Assembly (NCBI RefSeq): GCF_024345395.1
Contig: NZ_JAGQBA010000002.1
Coordinates: forward strand, 248,001 to 312,000
DNA from: Cyanobium sp. Tous-M-B4
GTDB lineage: Bacteria > Cyanobacteriota > Cyanobacteriia > PCC-6307 > Cyanobiaceae
Length of the DNA stretch: 64,000 bases
Direction: 5' to 3'
Of the stretch, positions 53,281 to 62,791 are shown in pieces. Position 1 is the stretch's first letter. Each line of letters opens with the position of its first letter. The notes under the pieces are model-generated. The model saw nothing but the letters and a program-made list of their open reading frames with translations. It was not told where the DNA came from and searched no databases. The position numbers and the translations under genes were made by a program.

Positions 53281-54019
53281 AGCTGCGCCAACGCACCTGA
53301 TCAATGGGGCCCAGGGGTTGGGCAGCGCCGCCACCTATTTGGGTGCGCACTAGGTCGGGACGCCCTGCCAGCACCTCAAGCCCTGGGCCAAGGGGGAAGC
53401 GCCGCTCACCTGTGAAGGTGCCACGGAACAGAGTGGTGCCGTTTTTTGTTTTTACTTCGAGCCAGCTGGGCTGGCTGCTCGTCAGTTGCAACTGAACGGG
53501 CTCGACGCTGCCTTTGCCGCTTTCTCTATCTCTGCTCCTGTCTGCTGGGGGATTCCCCGTCAGCAGCTGGGGCTGGGCTTGCGGCTGGGTTGGGCGGGCC
53601 TGGTGACGCTGCCACTGCTGCCAGCCCGCGGCGCCAGCGGCGCTGAGGGCGACCAGGATTGCTGCTGTGATGACCAGTCGGCTGCTGGTTTGTGCCAGTC
53701 TGGTTGGGGCGCGCTGGGTCAGTTCGGCCACCTTGATCGGCTTGGCTTGAAACTGGCCGCTATCGCGCAGGGTTTGCAAGGGGCCATCGATGTTGATGGC
53801 CAGGCTGCTGGCGATTCTGCGGGCCTGGGCGATCACAAAGACCGGTTCTGGCAATCGACTGGCGTCGGCTTCTTCCAGGGCCTGAAGTTGTTCGACCCCC
53901 ATGTTTAAACGGGCTGCCAGCACGGCCAGTGAGAGACCTTGGCCCTCCCGGGCCTGGCGCAGCGTTTGGCCGAGGCAGTGCAGGGCGGATAAGGCCTCGG
54001 GGTTGGGAGAATCCGACAC
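53261..54019 (-). CDS. RodZ-like helix-turn-helix membrane protein
   Basis: A 252-residue bitopic protein. An HTH_25 domain lies at residues 12-75 (LGQTLRQAREGQGLSLAVLA, MGVEQLQALEEADASRL, FVIAQARRIASSL), one transmembrane segment near 125 (LVITAAILVALSAAGAAGW), a low-complexity Gln/Pro/Ser linker, and a C-terminal domain like DUF4115 (QPSWLEVKTKNGTTLFRG). This is the RodZ architecture, linking MreB to the membrane in cell-shape control. A GTG start is used. The end overlaps ppx by 20 bases. Confidence 0.87.
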   Translation of the reverse strand: MSDSPNPEALSALHCLGQTLRQAREGQGLSLAVLAARLNMGVEQLQALEEADASRLPEPVFVIAQARRIASSLAINIDGPLQTLRDSGQFQAKPIKVAELTQRAPTRLAQTSSRLVITAAILVALSAAGAAGWQQWQRHQARPTQPQAQPQLLTGNPPADRSRDRESGKGSVEPVQLQLTSSQPSWLEVKTKNGTTLFRGTFTGERRFPLGPGLEVLAGRPDLVRTQIGGGAAQPLGPIDQVRWRSFRAPAP

Positions 54020-54047
54020 CAGAAAAGCAAGCTATGCAGATTTAGAC

Positions 54048-54074
54048 ATTCTGCAGGAAAATTCTGCAGGCAAA
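54048..54074. repeat. Direct repeat between rodZ-like gene and tRNA-Val
   Basis: ATTCTGCAGGAAA and ATTCTGCAGGCAAA occur in tandem. The element lies upstream of the RodZ-like gene (minus strand) and 25 bases from the tRNA 3' end. It may be part of the promoter region; no function is assigned. Confidence 0.6.
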
Positions 54075-54098
54075 TTTGATGCGGTCCAGCCGTTAAAA

Positions 54099-54170
<72 letters not shown>

Positions 54171-54239
54171 GCACCCTCAGAGCTTAAAACACCACAGGCA
54201 GTCGATCGGTCACCATGGGCTAAGAGCCAGTCGCATTGC

Positions 54240-55757
54240 GTGAGCGCCAACCCCGAAGGAGCCGATCCCAAGCCAGCAACGGCCCCGGTGGACTTGATCC
54301 AGTCAGCCGACTTGAGCCAGCCAGTGGATGTTGATCAGCCAGTGGACGTTGGTCAGCCAGTGGACGTGTTGATCGTGGGAGGCGGGGTGTGCGGTACGGC
54401 CCTGCTGTTCGAACTGGCCCGCTACACCGATTTGGGCCGCATCCTGCTGGTGGAGCGCTACGACGCCCTGGCCCGGGTGAACTCCAAGGCCACCAACAAC
54501 AGCCAGACGATTCACTGCGGCGACATTGAGACCAACTACACGCTCGAGAAGGCGGTGCGGGTGAAGCGCACCGCCGAGATGATCGTGAACTACGCCGAGC
54601 TGCTTGATCCAGCCAGCCGCGAGCGCTGCGTTTTTCGCACTCCCAAAATGGTGCTGGGGGTGGGCGAGCGCGAGTGCACCTTCCTGCGGGAGCGGTTTGA
54701 GCGCTTTTCACCCCACTTCCCGGCGATGGAGCTGCTCGAGAAGCCGCAGATTGCCGAGTGGGAGCCCCAAGTGGGACTGGTGCAGGGGGAGTTGCGCCCG
54801 GAGGAGCTGGTGGCGATCGGCATCCGCCGCACTTACACCGCCGTGGACTACGAGGAGCTCTCCGCCTCGTTCGTGGCCCAGGCGGAAGCGGCGGTGGCCC
54901 AGGCCAAGAAGGGCGTGGCCGGCAGCGAGCGCCAGCTCAAGGTGCAGCTAGGCACCAGCGTGGTCGCTATTACGCCGGAGGGCGACGGCTACCGGGTGGA
55001 ACTGGCCCCCACCCCAGGCTGCTCCAGCGCCGCCGGGGAGGCTCCACGCTCGGTGCGGGCCCGGCATGTGGTGGTGAATGCCGGAGCCCACAGCCTGCTG
55101 ATGGCCCAGCGCATGGGCTACGGCCTGGAGTATTCCTGCCTGCCGGTGGCCGGCAGCTTCTACTTCACGCCGGATTTGCTTCGGGGCAAGGTTTACACCG
55201 TGCAGAACGACAAGCTGCCCTTTGCCGCAATCCACGGCGACCCGGACGTGCGCGCCCCTGGTAAAACCCGTTTTGGCCCTACCGCCCTGCTGCTGCCGCT
55301 GCTGGAGCGCTACAAGCCCGCTTCGTTCTGGGAGTTTCTGAAGGTGCTGCGGCTCGATTGGGCCGTGTTGGCCGTGTTCTGGCAGCTCTTTCGCATCGCC
55401 GATATCCGCAATTACATTTTTAAAAATCTGTTGTTCGAGGTGCCCTGGCTGAGGCGGCGATTGTTTTTGGCAGATGCTCGCAAGATCGTTCCCGACATGC
55501 GCCTCGAGGACCTCAGCTTCGCTGAGGGCTACGGCGGGGTGCGCCCCCAGCTGATCGATAAGGCCAACCGCAAGCTGATGCTCGGCGAGGCCAGTATCGC
55601 GGCCCGGCCCGGCCTTGTGTTCAACGTCACTCCTTCCCCTGGTGGCACCTGCTGCCTGGGTAATGCCGCCCGGGACCTGGAGGCGATCGTCGAGCGGTTG
55701 GGCTGTAGCTTCGATCGGCAGCGCTTGGCCCGGGAGCTTTACGGCGAGGCGGGCTGA
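54240..55757 (+). CDS. mqo: Malate:quinone oxidoreductase-type FAD-dependent dehydrogenase
   Basis: A 505-residue flavoprotein. The FAD loop VDVLIVGGGVCGTALLFELARY starts near residue 40, and the family signature NNSQTIHCGDIETNYTLEKA follows. The C-terminal part has DLSFAEGYGGVRPQLIDK and TPSPGGTCCLGNAARDLE. It oxidises malate at the membrane, passing electrons to quinone and bypassing malate dehydrogenase. A GTG start at 54240 gives a 40-residue N-terminal extension built of QPVDV repeats (three 18-bp units, 54318-54371); a downstream start next to the FAD loop is possible. Confidence 0.88.
   Translation: MSANPEGADPKPATAPVDLIQSADLSQPVDVDQPVDVGQPVDVLIVGGGVCGTALLFELARYTDLGRILLVERYDALARVNSKATNNSQTIHCGDIETNYTLEKAVRVKRTAEMIVNYAELLDPASRERCVFRTPKMVLGVGERECTFLRERFERFSPHFPAMELLEKPQIAEWEPQVGLVQGELRPEELVAIGIRRTYTAVDYEELSASFVAQAEAAVAQAKKGVAGSERQLKVQLGTSVVAITPEGDGYRVELAPTPGCSSAAGEAPRSVRARHVVVNAGAHSLLMAQRMGYGLEYSCLPVAGSFYFTPDLLRGKVYTVQNDKLPFAAIHGDPDVRAPGKTRFGPTALLLPLLERYKPASFWEFLKVLRLDWAVLAVFWQLFRIADIRNYIFKNLLFEVPWLRRRLFLADARKIVPDMRLEDLSFAEGYGGVRPQLIDKANRKLMLGEASIAARPGLVFNVTPSPGGTCCLGNAARDLEAIVERLGCSFDRQRLARELYGEAG
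54318..54371. repeat. Three 18-bp tandem repeats at the mqo N-terminus
   Basis: CAGCCAGTGGATGTTGAT and two near-copies occupy 54318-54335, 54336-54353 and 54354-54371. They code for QPVDVDQPVDVGQPVDVLI, leading directly into the FAD-binding strand. It looks like duplication of the first beta strand codons. Confidence 0.9.
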
Positions 55758-55765
55758 TGCCTTTG

Positions 55766-56533
55766 TCAGCTAGCGCCGCCGCGGAAAAGGTGATTGTGGC
55801 TAGCTGAGTAGAGGCGAGAACGGGCCTCAGCTGGCGCCGCCAGCGCCGGGCTGACCACGTAGAGGGTTGTGCGGATTAACTGCCGTTCCTGGCTCACCCG
55901 GGCCATGTCGGCCAGGGGAACCACCTTGATCCACTCATCAGGCCAGCTCACCCGGTAGCCAATGGCTACGGGAGTTTCGGCGGGGTAGTGGCGCAGCAGC
56001 TCGGTTTGCACCTCTTCGACGTGGCGAGCACTGAGGTAGAGGCAAAGGGAAGCTCGCAGGGAGGCCAGCCGCTCCAGTGCCTCCCGCTCCGGCACGCCGG
56101 TGCGTCCGCCGGCGCGGCTCAGCACGATCGTCTGAACCAGGCCAGGGATGGTGAGCTCGCTCTGCAGGGCAGATGCGGTGGCCTGGTAAGCACTCAAGCC
56201 GGGCACCACTTCCACGCCGATACCGGCATCGGCTAGGCGGCAAATTTGCTCGGCGATGGCGCCATAGAGGCAGGGATCCCCATCGTGGAGCCGCACCACG
56301 GTTTTGCCTGCACGGGCCCGATCCAGCACCACCTCCATCACCTGCTCCAGGGTGAGGGTGCTGGTGCGCACCTGCTCACAGCTATCGGGCGCCAGGGCTG
56401 CGATCTGGGGATTGATTAGGGAGTCGGTCCACACCAACACCTCCGCCTGTTCCAGCAGGCGGGCGGCGCGCAGGGTCAGCAGGTCGGGTGCGCCGGGCCC
56501 GGCACCAACTATCCAGACAGGCTTGTTATTCAA
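55766..56533 (-). CDS. cobM: Precorrin-4 C11-methyltransferase
   Basis: A 255-residue SAM-dependent tetrapyrrole methylase of the CobM/CbiF type in cobalamin synthesis. Family segments are [72 protein letters not shown] and [13 protein letters not shown]. The start is most likely a TTG at 56533 overlapping the lgt stop (TTGA). An ATG at 56584 would add a Pro-rich stretch that is the lgt end read in another frame. A single cobM gene here complements UPF0284 elsewhere in the window. Confidence 0.9.
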   Translation of the reverse strand: MNNKPVWIVGAGPGAPDLLTLRAARLLEQAEVLVWTDSLINPQIAALAPDSCEQVRTSTLTLEQVMEVVLDRARAGKTVVRLHDGDPCLYGAIAEQICRLADAGIGVEVVPGLSAYQATASALQSELTIPGLVQTIVLSRAGGRTGVPEREALERLASLRASLCLYLSARHVEEVQTELLRHYPAETPVAIGYRVSWPDEWIKVVPLADMARVSQERQLIRTTLYVVSPALAAPAEARSRLYSASHNHLFRGGAS

Positions 56534-57381
56534 GTGGGTACTCCACTGGGGTCGGGCAGGGGGCGGTGGCGGCGGTAGAGCCACCAGAGGCCAACGCCGC
56601 CAAGGGCAATCAAAAGCAGGCTGACCAGCTGGGCCATGCGTAGGCCGCCATCACAGAAGGGCGGCTCAGAAAGCAGGCAGAGGGGGTCGAGGCGCAGCCC
56701 TTCAATCCACACCCGGCCGCTGCTGTAGGCCATCAGATACACGCAGCTGAGTGCTCCAGGCAGCAGCTGAATGCGGCCGCTACTGGCGGCCCGAAATAGC
56801 ACCAGCAGTAGGGCGCAAACTCCCAGATTCCAAAGAGATTCGTAGAGGAAGGTGGGGTGAAAGTAGAGCTGCTCAAAAAATTCAGCTGGACGGCTGGCCG
56901 CTGGGATCTGCAGTTTCCAGGGGAGATCCGTAGGCAAGCCGAAGGCCTCAGAATTAAAGAAATTTCCCCAGCGGCCAATCGCCTGGCCGAGGGCCACGGC
57001 GGGCATCAGCACGTCGAGCAGCTGCCAGAAGGGCTGCCGGCGCCAGCGGCAGTACAGCATCGTGGCCAGGGCGCCGCCCAGCAGGGCGCCGTGGATGGCG
57101 ATGCCTCCGCGCCAGATGGCGATCGCATCAAGCCAGTTGCCGGAATACTGGCGCCACTCGAGCGCGACGTAGTAGATGCGGGCCCCGATCACGGCCCCCA
57201 ACACCATCAGGGGCAGGAGATCGGCAATCAGGGATGGCTCAATGCCTCGAGCCCGGCCGAGCCGGGTGGCCAGGCTGAGGCCTAGCAACACGGCAACGGC
57301 GATGAGCAGGCCGTACCAGCGCAAGGCAAAGGGGCCCAGCTGGAAAACCAGGGGCCCCGGGGAGGTGAAGGTGGCAAGCAC
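56530..57381 (-). CDS. lgt: Prolipoprotein diacylglyceryl transferase
   Basis: A 283-residue membrane enzyme with seven helices that transfers diacylglycerol from phosphatidylglycerol to the lipobox Cys of prolipoproteins. Signature segments are [36 protein letters not shown], the conserved [13 protein letters not shown] and [12 protein letters not shown]. Its substrates in this window include the topA-linked lipoprotein and the Tat lipoprotein. It lies 5 bases after petA on the same strand. Confidence 0.95.
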   Translation of the reverse strand: MLATFTSPGPLVFQLGPFALRWYGLLIAVAVLLGLSLATRLGRARGIEPSLIADLLPLMVLGAVIGARIYYVALEWRQYSGNWLDAIAIWRGGIAIHGALLGGALATMLYCRWRRQPFWQLLDVLMPAVALGQAIGRWGNFFNSEAFGLPTDLPWKLQIPAASRPAEFFEQLYFHPTFLYESLWNLGVCALLLVLFRAASSGRIQLLPGALSCVYLMAYSSGRVWIEGLRLDPLCLLSEPPFCDGGLRMAQLVSLLLIALGGVGLWWLYRRHRPLPDPSGVPT

Positions 57382-57386
57382 GCTGC

Positions 57387-58322
57387 TCAGATCAAGCCTT
57401 CAGCAGCCTGAACCTTTTCAACCTGGCGCTTCTTGAGCACCAGCAAGATCTGGGCCAGGGCGATTGCGGCAAAGAAAGCCAACAGACCGTAGATGCGTAC
57501 AGGGTTTTGCAGCACCACCTCGGCATCAATCTGGCCGAAGCCACCCACATTGGGGTCGTTGGTGATCGGAGAACCGGCAACTACTGCATCACCAACAGCC
57601 GCCAAGACTGTGGGGCCAGCCGGCACGGTTTCAGTGGCTGTAGTGCCATCTGCGGCGGTGATCTCCACCAGAGAAGCGCCGTTATCACCGGCAGTGATTG
57701 CAGACACCGTCCCAGTTACGGGGGCGTTGAACACGCCGTTGTTGCTCTTCTCGCCGGTGGGATACACCTGGCCGCGGCCACGGTTGCCGCCCACATGCAG
57801 CTGGTATTTGCCGAAGTGGATGCTGCTGTCGGTGGCGGGATCAGGAGAAAGAATCGGGAAAACGATCTCTTGGTGCTCATCACCGGAGATCGGGCCCACC
57901 AACAGAATGTTGGGTTGGTCGTCGGAATACTGGGTGTAGTAGATGCCGGCTGTTTCCTCCTTCAGCTCATCGCTGAGACGGTCTTGCGGGGCAAGGGTGA
58001 AGCCATCGGGAAGCATCACCACGGCGCCGACGTTGAGACCGGCGCGGCTGCCATCGCCGGCCACCTGCTGAACGCTGGCGTCGTAGGGGATTTCAACTAC
58101 GGCCTTGAACACCGTGTCAGGGAAAATGGCCTGGGGCACTTCCACCCGGGTGGCCTTCTTGGCCAGGTGGCAGTTGGCGCAGACGATTTTGCCGGTGGCC
58201 TCCCGGGGGCTGGCGTAGTTCTGCTGGGCCCAGAAGGGATAGGCCCAGCTGGGGCTGGCGCCGGTCAAAAGCACGGCGAAGGCGATTAGGGAGCCGAGCA
58301 GCAGGGAAAGGGAACGACGCAT
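57387..58322 (-). CDS. petA: Cytochrome f
   Basis: A 311-residue c-type cytochrome subunit of the cytochrome b6f complex, carrying electrons from the Rieske protein to plastocyanin or cytochrome c6. The signal peptide ends before [29 protein letters not shown], so the N-terminal Tyr (axial haem ligand) and the CANCH haem site are intact. The small domain is present, and the C-terminal helix ([27 protein letters not shown]) anchors it. An upstream GTG (58325) is in frame, but the ATG at 58322 is used. The gene follows petC by 48 bases. Confidence 0.97.
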   Translation of the reverse strand: MRRSLSLLLGSLIAFAVLLTGASPSWAYPFWAQQNYASPREATGKIVCANCHLAKKATRVEVPQAIFPDTVFKAVVEIPYDASVQQVAGDGSRAGLNVGAVVMLPDGFTLAPQDRLSDELKEETAGIYYTQYSDDQPNILLVGPISGDEHQEIVFPILSPDPATDSSIHFGKYQLHVGGNRGRGQVYPTGEKSNNGVFNAPVTGTVSAITAGDNGASLVEITAADGTTATETVPAGPTVLAAVGDAVVAGSPITNDPNVGGFGQIDAEVVLQNPVRIYGLLAFFAAIALAQILLVLKKRQVEKVQAAEGLI

Positions 58323-58370
58323 CACGAGATCAGGCGACAGACAGGGAGAAGAAAAGCTGGATCGGGGTAA

Positions 58371-58931
58371 TCAGGCCCACCAGGGCTTGTCGCCGGTGCG
58401 GAAGTCGGTTTCGCTCCACTGGCTAAGGAAGACGTTGTCGTTGTCTACAGAAACGTGAGCCAGGGCCAAGGAGAGGGGCGCTGGACCGCGCACCACTTTG
58501 CCGGTGGCGTCGTACTGGGAGCCATGGCAGGGGCACATGAATTTATTGGCGCCGCTGTTCCAGGGCACTACGCAGCCCAGGTGGGTGCAGATGGCGTTGA
58601 TGCCGTAGCTGCCGATGGCGTCATTGCCCTCAACGAGCAAGTAGGTGGGATCTCCCTTGAGGCCCTGCACCAGGCTGCGATCGCCCTCCTTGTGAGTGCT
58701 GAGCCAGCCGCTGGCAGTGACGCTGTTGCCGAGCTCGTCTTTAGCGGTGGTGCCGCCGCCGCCTCCTGCCGCCTTGGGGGGAATGAAATAACGAGCCACT
58801 GGATAAAGGGCACCCAGGGCCACACCGGTCACAGACCCGAAGGTCAGCAGGTTCATGAACTGCCGGCGGCCCATTCCGGGCACATCACCGTTGGAGGCGC
58901 TACTTGAAGCGCTCGCTGGCATCTGGGTCAT
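58371..58931 (-). CDS. petC: Cytochrome b6f Rieske iron-sulfur protein
   Basis: A 186-residue protein with an N-terminal Tat-like helix ([22 protein letters not shown]), a Gly-rich hinge ([14 protein letters not shown]), and the soluble Rieske domain. The 2Fe-2S ligands and disulfide are in CTHLGC and CPCHGSQY. The acidic and Ala/Ser-rich start ([16 protein letters not shown]) is longer than in many species; ATG at 58931 or 58922 are both plausible. It forms petC-petA as usual for cyanobacteria. Confidence 0.96.
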   Translation of the reverse strand: MTQMPASASSSASNGDVPGMGRRQFMNLLTFGSVTGVALGALYPVARYFIPPKAAGGGGGTTAKDELGNSVTASGWLSTHKEGDRSLVQGLKGDPTYLLVEGNDAIGSYGINAICTHLGCVVPWNSGANKFMCPCHGSQYDATGKVVRGPAPLSLALAHVSVDNDNVFLSQWSETDFRTGDKPWWA

Positions 58932-59043
58932 GAAGACGCGCCGGGACAATGTGGCGCCCATTATGAACCTTGCCTGTGCGGCTCCGGGGCGGTGCAGCCG
59001 GCTCGCCCCTGGGCCTGCAACATGCTGTTGTGCAATCCGTCGC

Positions 59044-59418
59044 GTGAGCTTGGGCGTGTCCCTGCCCTCCAGTGCCCTCCCCCCACCCCCTGAGCCAGGT
59101 TCGCCCCTGTCTGCGCAAGAGGTTTGGGATTTGCTGCAAACCCGTTGGCAGGTTTCCTACGACCTGCAGCTGGTGCAGCGTCGCGGCCGTCTCTACCTAC
59201 AGGTGATGTGGGCCTACCTAGAGCAGCAATCCTTTCCGCTCACGGAGGAGGGCTACCGCAGCAAGCTCGAGGAACTGGTGGGTTTGCTGAACGGCCTGGG
59301 GGTGGCTGATCAGGTGCGCAGCTGGCTTGGCACCACCTCCGATAAGCCGAGACAGGGAAAGGCCATGGGTCTGGCGTTGGAGATCCCGGCCGGCAGGGCC
59401 AGCGAATTTTTACTCTAG
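59044..59418 (+). CDS. DUF3067 protein
   Basis: A 124-residue cytoplasmic protein of the DUF3067 family found in cyanobacteria and plastids. The core ([71 protein letters not shown]) is easily recognised. No ATG fits, so a GTG at 59044 or 59056 is taken. It is divergent from petC and overlaps the tatC gene tail to tail by 4 bases. A role in photosystem or b6f biogenesis is suggested only by location. Confidence 0.85.
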   Translation: MSLGVSLPSSALPPPPEPGSPLSAQEVWDLLQTRWQVSYDLQLVQRRGRLYLQVMWAYLEQQSFPLTEEGYRSKLEELVGLLNGLGVADQVRSWLGTTSDKPRQGKAMGLALEIPAGRASEFLL

Positions 59419-60194
59419 GCGGGCCGCAGCCGTTCGGTGCAGGCCACCAGGCCAACGCCGATTAGGTAGAGGGCCGTGATCGCCCCGGAGAGCAGCAGCA
59501 TCGTTACGGGGTCGGTGGAGGGGGTCAACACGGCTCCCGCCAGGGCACTTGCCAGTACCACCCAGCGCCAGCCTGCCAGCATGGGCTGGGCCTTCACCAA
59601 GCCAAGGGCGCCGAGCAACAATTGCAGCACCGGCAGTTGAAATGCCAGCGCGGTGGCCACCATCAGCAGCAGCACGAAGTCGAGGTAGCGCTCGATTGAC
59701 CAGCTCGGTTCGACAACGTCGGCGCCGTAGCTCACCAGGAAGCGCAGGGCTGCGGGCACCAGCGCCCACCAGGCGAAAGCCAGCCCCGCAGCGAACAGCA
59801 CCGCCGAGCCAGCTACCGCCGGGGCCACCAGCCGCCGCTCCCGCCGGGTAAGCCCGGGCAGCACGAACCCCAGACCCTCGTAGAACACGTAGGGCAGGGC
59901 CAAGGTGAGCCCGGCGTAGCCCGCCACTTTGAACGACACAAACAAAAATTCGCCCGGCGCCAGCTGCAGAAAGCGGATGCCCTCCGCTGGCACTTCCAGC
60001 AGCCGCACCAATGGTTTAACGGCGACGAGGCAGGCTGCTGCCGCCACCACTACCGCCAGCAGGCTGCGCAGCACGCGGCGGCGTAGCTCCTCGAGATGCT
60101 CCACCAGGCTCATCTCCACCTCGGCTGGAAATTCTCCAGGCCCCGATTCGGGCGCGGCGAGGGGCTTGGCTGAGATTTCGGGTTCGGCGCTCAT
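59415..60194 (-). CDS. tatC: Sec-independent protein translocase TatC
   Basis: A 259-residue six-helix core of the Tat pathway, which exports folded proteins such as the Rieske protein and the Tat lipoprotein encoded in this window. Landmarks are SLVEHLEELRRRVLRSLLAVVVA, LQLAPGEFLFVSFKVAGYAGL, PYVFYEGLGFVLPGLTRRERR and TPSTDPVTMLLLSGAITALYL. A charged, Pro-rich N-terminal extension of about 27 residues precedes the conserved part. Its ATG overlaps the rqcH stop (ATGA). Confidence 0.96.
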   Translation of the reverse strand: MSAEPEISAKPLAAPESGPGEFPAEVEMSLVEHLEELRRRVLRSLLAVVVAAAACLVAVKPLVRLLEVPAEGIRFLQLAPGEFLFVSFKVAGYAGLTLALPYVFYEGLGFVLPGLTRRERRLVAPAVAGSAVLFAAGLAFAWWALVPAALRFLVSYGADVVEPSWSIERYLDFVLLLMVATALAFQLPVLQLLLGALGLVKAQPMLAGWRWVVLASALAGAVLTPSTDPVTMLLLSGAITALYLIGVGLVACTERLRPA

Positions 60195-61897
60195 CGTTTC
60201 TGCTCCATCAGCAGGCTAAGAGCCCGCTGAGGTTCTCCCCACAGCACGGAGCCGCCACGATGGCGCACGGTACCGGGAGCTGCACCAGGAATGCGTTGTA
60301 ACTCCTCGGTGGGCACCATCACCACCGGCACCCGCCGGTTGCCCCGGCCCCTGCTGTAGTGAGCGGCCAGATCGGCTGCGGCCTGCAGATCCGCATCGCT
60401 GGCCGGTCGCTCCGAGCTTTTCAGCACCACATGGCTGCCGGGCAGCTCCTGGGCGTGGAACCAGAGATCGCCGCGGCGCGCCTGGCGAAAGGCGATCCAT
60501 TCGTTTTGGCGGTGGTTGCGGCCAATTTGTATGGGCAAACCTGAAGGTGTGTGCAGCTCCAGGGGCTGGGGCACCCCCTCGATCGCCCCAGACCGCCGGC
60601 TCTGGCGACCCCCGGCTGGCTTGCGCTGGCCGCGCTCAGCCAGCAGGGCTTCGAGCTCGGCAGCCAGGCTGCTCACCTGCTCGAGGCTGTCGGCCTGCTC
60701 CAGGTAAGTGAGGCTGGCTTCGAGGCTTGCTAACCGCTGCCTGTGCAGCTCCAGCCTGGGGGTGATTGCCGCCACCGAACGCCGCCGTTTGCGGGCGGTT
60801 TTGTAGAGCTTCTGGGCCTCTTCAATGCACTGGCGGCTCGGCTGGAGCTGGCTGAGCAGGGCATCGGCGCGGCGCTGCAGAGCTTCCCCTTCAGGCACCG
60901 CATCCAGCAGGGCTTGCTGCTCGCTGGCCTGGCGGCTTTCGCGCTCGACTGTGGCCTTCAAGCGGTGCTGCAGCTGCTGGCGCTGCTGCACAAGCACCTG
61001 GGCGCCGAGGTGCTCGCTGAAGTAGGCGGCTATGCCTTGATTGATTGCCAGGGCTGGATTTGCGGTAGGGGTATCGCCGCTGGATCCAGCCCAGCAGCGG
61101 TAGCCGGCCGGTTCGAGCTGCCAGCTGAATCGCCCCATCTGCACGGCTTCAAGCCACTGGCGCCAGCCCTGCCACAACTGCTGCCATTGCTCTGGACTGA
61201 TGCTGTCCACGGCCAGTTCGCCCCAGCCGCTGGGGAGTAGCTGGCGCAGTAAGGCCGGACTAATGCCCTGGTAGGCATCACGCAGGGCCTGCTGCAGGGG
61301 CAGGGGCACGAGGCGCAGACGGCGCTGCCAGCTCCCAAAGCTCTCCTCCAGCCGCGGCGGCTCGCCCGCCAGGGGCGGGGGCGGCTGGTAAGGGTCGCCG
61401 GTGCCGATCGGCCGTAGGCGTGATTGCTGGGGTTTCACCTGGCGGGCTAGGGCCACTACCTGGCGGTCGGCGTCGAGTAGCAGCAGGTTGCTGTGGCGGC
61501 CCATCAGCTCCACCACCAGCCAGCGCAGCACGGGCTCACCGGGACGCCTGGCGAAGCCAAGCTCCACCACCCGCTCCCAGCCCTGCTGCTGGATTTCTAT
61601 GAGGGCCAGACCCTTGAGCCCGTGCTGCAGCTGCTGGGCCAGGGTGCTGCCATCCCCTTGCCGGGGTGGCGGCGGGATTGTGTGCAGCCGAGCCGCTTCT
61701 GCCTGCCAGCTGAGCTCGAGCCAGTGGCTACCGCTAAGGCTGCGCAGGCCGATCTGCAGGGCCTGGGAGCTGGCCTGCTGGGCCTTCTCAAAGCGACTTG
61801 GCAGCAGTAGCGGCCGCCACTCGGCCAGCACCGCCCGCAGGGTCGTGACGTCTACTGCCTGCAGGCGTGAGGGTGCCTGAAGGCGGGAGGGAGCCAT
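60191..61897 (-). CDS. rqcH: Rqc2/RqcH-type NFACT protein
   Basis: A 568-residue NFACT protein acting in ribosome quality control, adding alanine tails to stalled nascent chains on 50S subunits. The NFACT-N domain is present ([43 protein letters not shown]), then HhH, a coiled coil (about 330-460), and NFACT-R ([20 protein letters not shown]). The catalytic pair Asp-Arg of the family appears as Glu-Arg here (GWERVVEL). The ATG at 61897 is taken; it begins a duplicated APSRLQ segment. The stop overlaps the tatC start. Confidence 0.87.
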   Translation of the reverse strand: MAPSRLQAPSRLQAVDVTTLRAVLAEWRPLLLPSRFEKAQQASSQALQIGLRSLSGSHWLELSWQAEAARLHTIPPPPRQGDGSTLAQQLQHGLKGLALIEIQQQGWERVVELGFARRPGEPVLRWLVVELMGRHSNLLLLDADRQVVALARQVKPQQSRLRPIGTGDPYQPPPPLAGEPPRLEESFGSWQRRLRLVPLPLQQALRDAYQGISPALLRQLLPSGWGELAVDSISPEQWQQLWQGWRQWLEAVQMGRFSWQLEPAGYRCWAGSSGDTPTANPALAINQGIAAYFSEHLGAQVLVQQRQQLQHRLKATVERESRQASEQQALLDAVPEGEALQRRADALLSQLQPSRQCIEEAQKLYKTARKRRRSVAAITPRLELHRQRLASLEASLTYLEQADSLEQVSSLAAELEALLAERGQRKPAGGRQSRRSGAIEGVPQPLELHTPSGLPIQIGRNHRQNEWIAFRQARRGDLWFHAQELPGSHVVLKSSERPASDADLQAAADLAAHYSRGRGNRRVPVVMVPTEELQRIPGAAPGTVRHRGGSVLWGEPQRALSLLMEQKR

Positions 61898-61934
61898 GGC
61901 TTGGCAGGGGGACACGGCTTGGCAGGGGGGACAC
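61857..61934. repeat. Two adjacent 18-bp tandem duplications between rqcH and gmk
   Basis: Near-identical units at 61857-61874 and 61875-61892 encode the APSRLQ duplication at the RqcH N-terminus. A second pair, GGCTTGGCAGGGGGACAC at 61898-61915 and a 19-base copy at 61916-61934, lies in the divergent gap, 43 bases before the gmk start. Confidence 0.88.
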
Positions 61935-61976
61935 GGAGGCCGGCTTCTACTCTGCAGGCCAGAGCTGTCGCCCGCC

Positions 61977-62531
61977 ATGAGCGCCTTGCCCGGCCGTCTC
62001 ACCTTGATCACCGGACCTAGTGGAGTCGGCAAGGGCACCTTGGTGCAGCGACTGCTGCTACTTCATCCAGAGATCTGGCTATCAATCTCAGCCACCACCC
62101 GCGCCCCCCGCGCCGGTGAGCTGGATGGCCAGCACTACTTCTTTCTGACTCGCGACGCCTTTGAAGGCCAGGTGGCTGAGGGCGGGTTTCTGGAGTGGGC
62201 CGAATTTGCCGGCAACCTCTACGGCACCCCCCGCCAACCGGTGCAGGCCCAGCTAGCTGCAGGAAGGCCCGTTCTGCTTGAGATCGAGCTGGAGGGGGCA
62301 CGCCAGGTGCGCCAAAGCTTTGCCGAGGCTTTCCAGATTTTTGTCGAACCCCCCAGTTTTGAGGAGCTTGAGCGGCGTATCCGCGGCCGCGGCACCGACA
62401 GCGAGGAGGCGATTGGCCGGCGGCTGGAGCGGGCCAAGGTGGAGCTGGCTGCGGCGCCAGAATTTGACGCGGTGCTTGTCAACGGCGAACTTGAACAGGC
62501 GTTAGCTGAGCTTGAGCAGCTGCTGAGCTAG
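61977..62531 (+). CDS. gmk: Guanylate kinase
   Basis: A 184-residue enzyme phosphorylating GMP to GDP. The P-loop [16 protein letters not shown] lies at residues 12-27, followed by the GMP-binding segments [19 protein letters not shown] and [19 protein letters not shown], and the lid region [18 protein letters not shown]. The ATG at 61977 fits the family. It diverges from rqcH, with 79 bases between starts, a gap filled mostly by the tandem repeat. Downstream is the psaFJ terminator. Confidence 0.96.
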   Translation: MSALPGRLTLITGPSGVGKGTLVQRLLLLHPEIWLSISATTRAPRAGELDGQHYFFLTRDAFEGQVAEGGFLEWAEFAGNLYGTPRQPVQAQLAAGRPVLLEIELEGARQVRQSFAEAFQIFVEPPSFEELERRIRGRGTDSEEAIGRRLERAKVELAAAPEFDAVLVNGELEQALAELEQLLS

Positions 62532-62548
62532 GCCAGCTGGGCACGGGC

Positions 62549-62572
62549 AAAAAAAAAGGCCCCGAGGGGGCC
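62549..62572 (-). terminator. Intrinsic terminator of psaF-psaJ
   Basis: On the minus strand GGCCCC and GGGGCC form a perfect 6-bp stem around a 3-base loop, followed by nine T residues. It lies 37 bases after the psaJ stop, in the right orientation. Several CTGATCAG palindromes (62576-62612) lie between the stop and the hairpin. Confidence 0.88.
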
Positions 62573-62608
62573 GCCGCTGATCAGAAATGGCTGATCTGAG
62601 GGGGCTGA

Positions 62609-62725
62609 TCAGAGGGGAAGGAACAGCAAGTCGGGGAAGAAATGGTTGAACTCGATCATTATTAAGGCGGTAACGCCGAACCAAATGGCAGCAAATACCG
62701 GAGCGGTGGTGAGGAACTTTTTCAT
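62609..62725 (-). CDS. psaJ: Photosystem I reaction centre subunit IX
   Basis: A 38-residue single-helix protein, beginning [20 protein letters not shown] and ending [18 protein letters not shown], that binds chlorophyll near PsaF in photosystem I. The sequence is unmistakable despite its shortness. It is 66 bases downstream of psaF on the same strand, and the pair is transcribed together, as in most cyanobacteria. The terminator at 62549-62572 follows. Confidence 0.96.
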   Translation of the reverse strand: MKKFLTTAPVFAAIWFGVTALIMIEFNHFFPDLLFLPL

Positions 62726-62791
62726 GATGAAAAATTTAGAGATACGTCTTGGACTTGAAGGGCTAAGAACCCCTTAGCGGGGCGAAACTGC

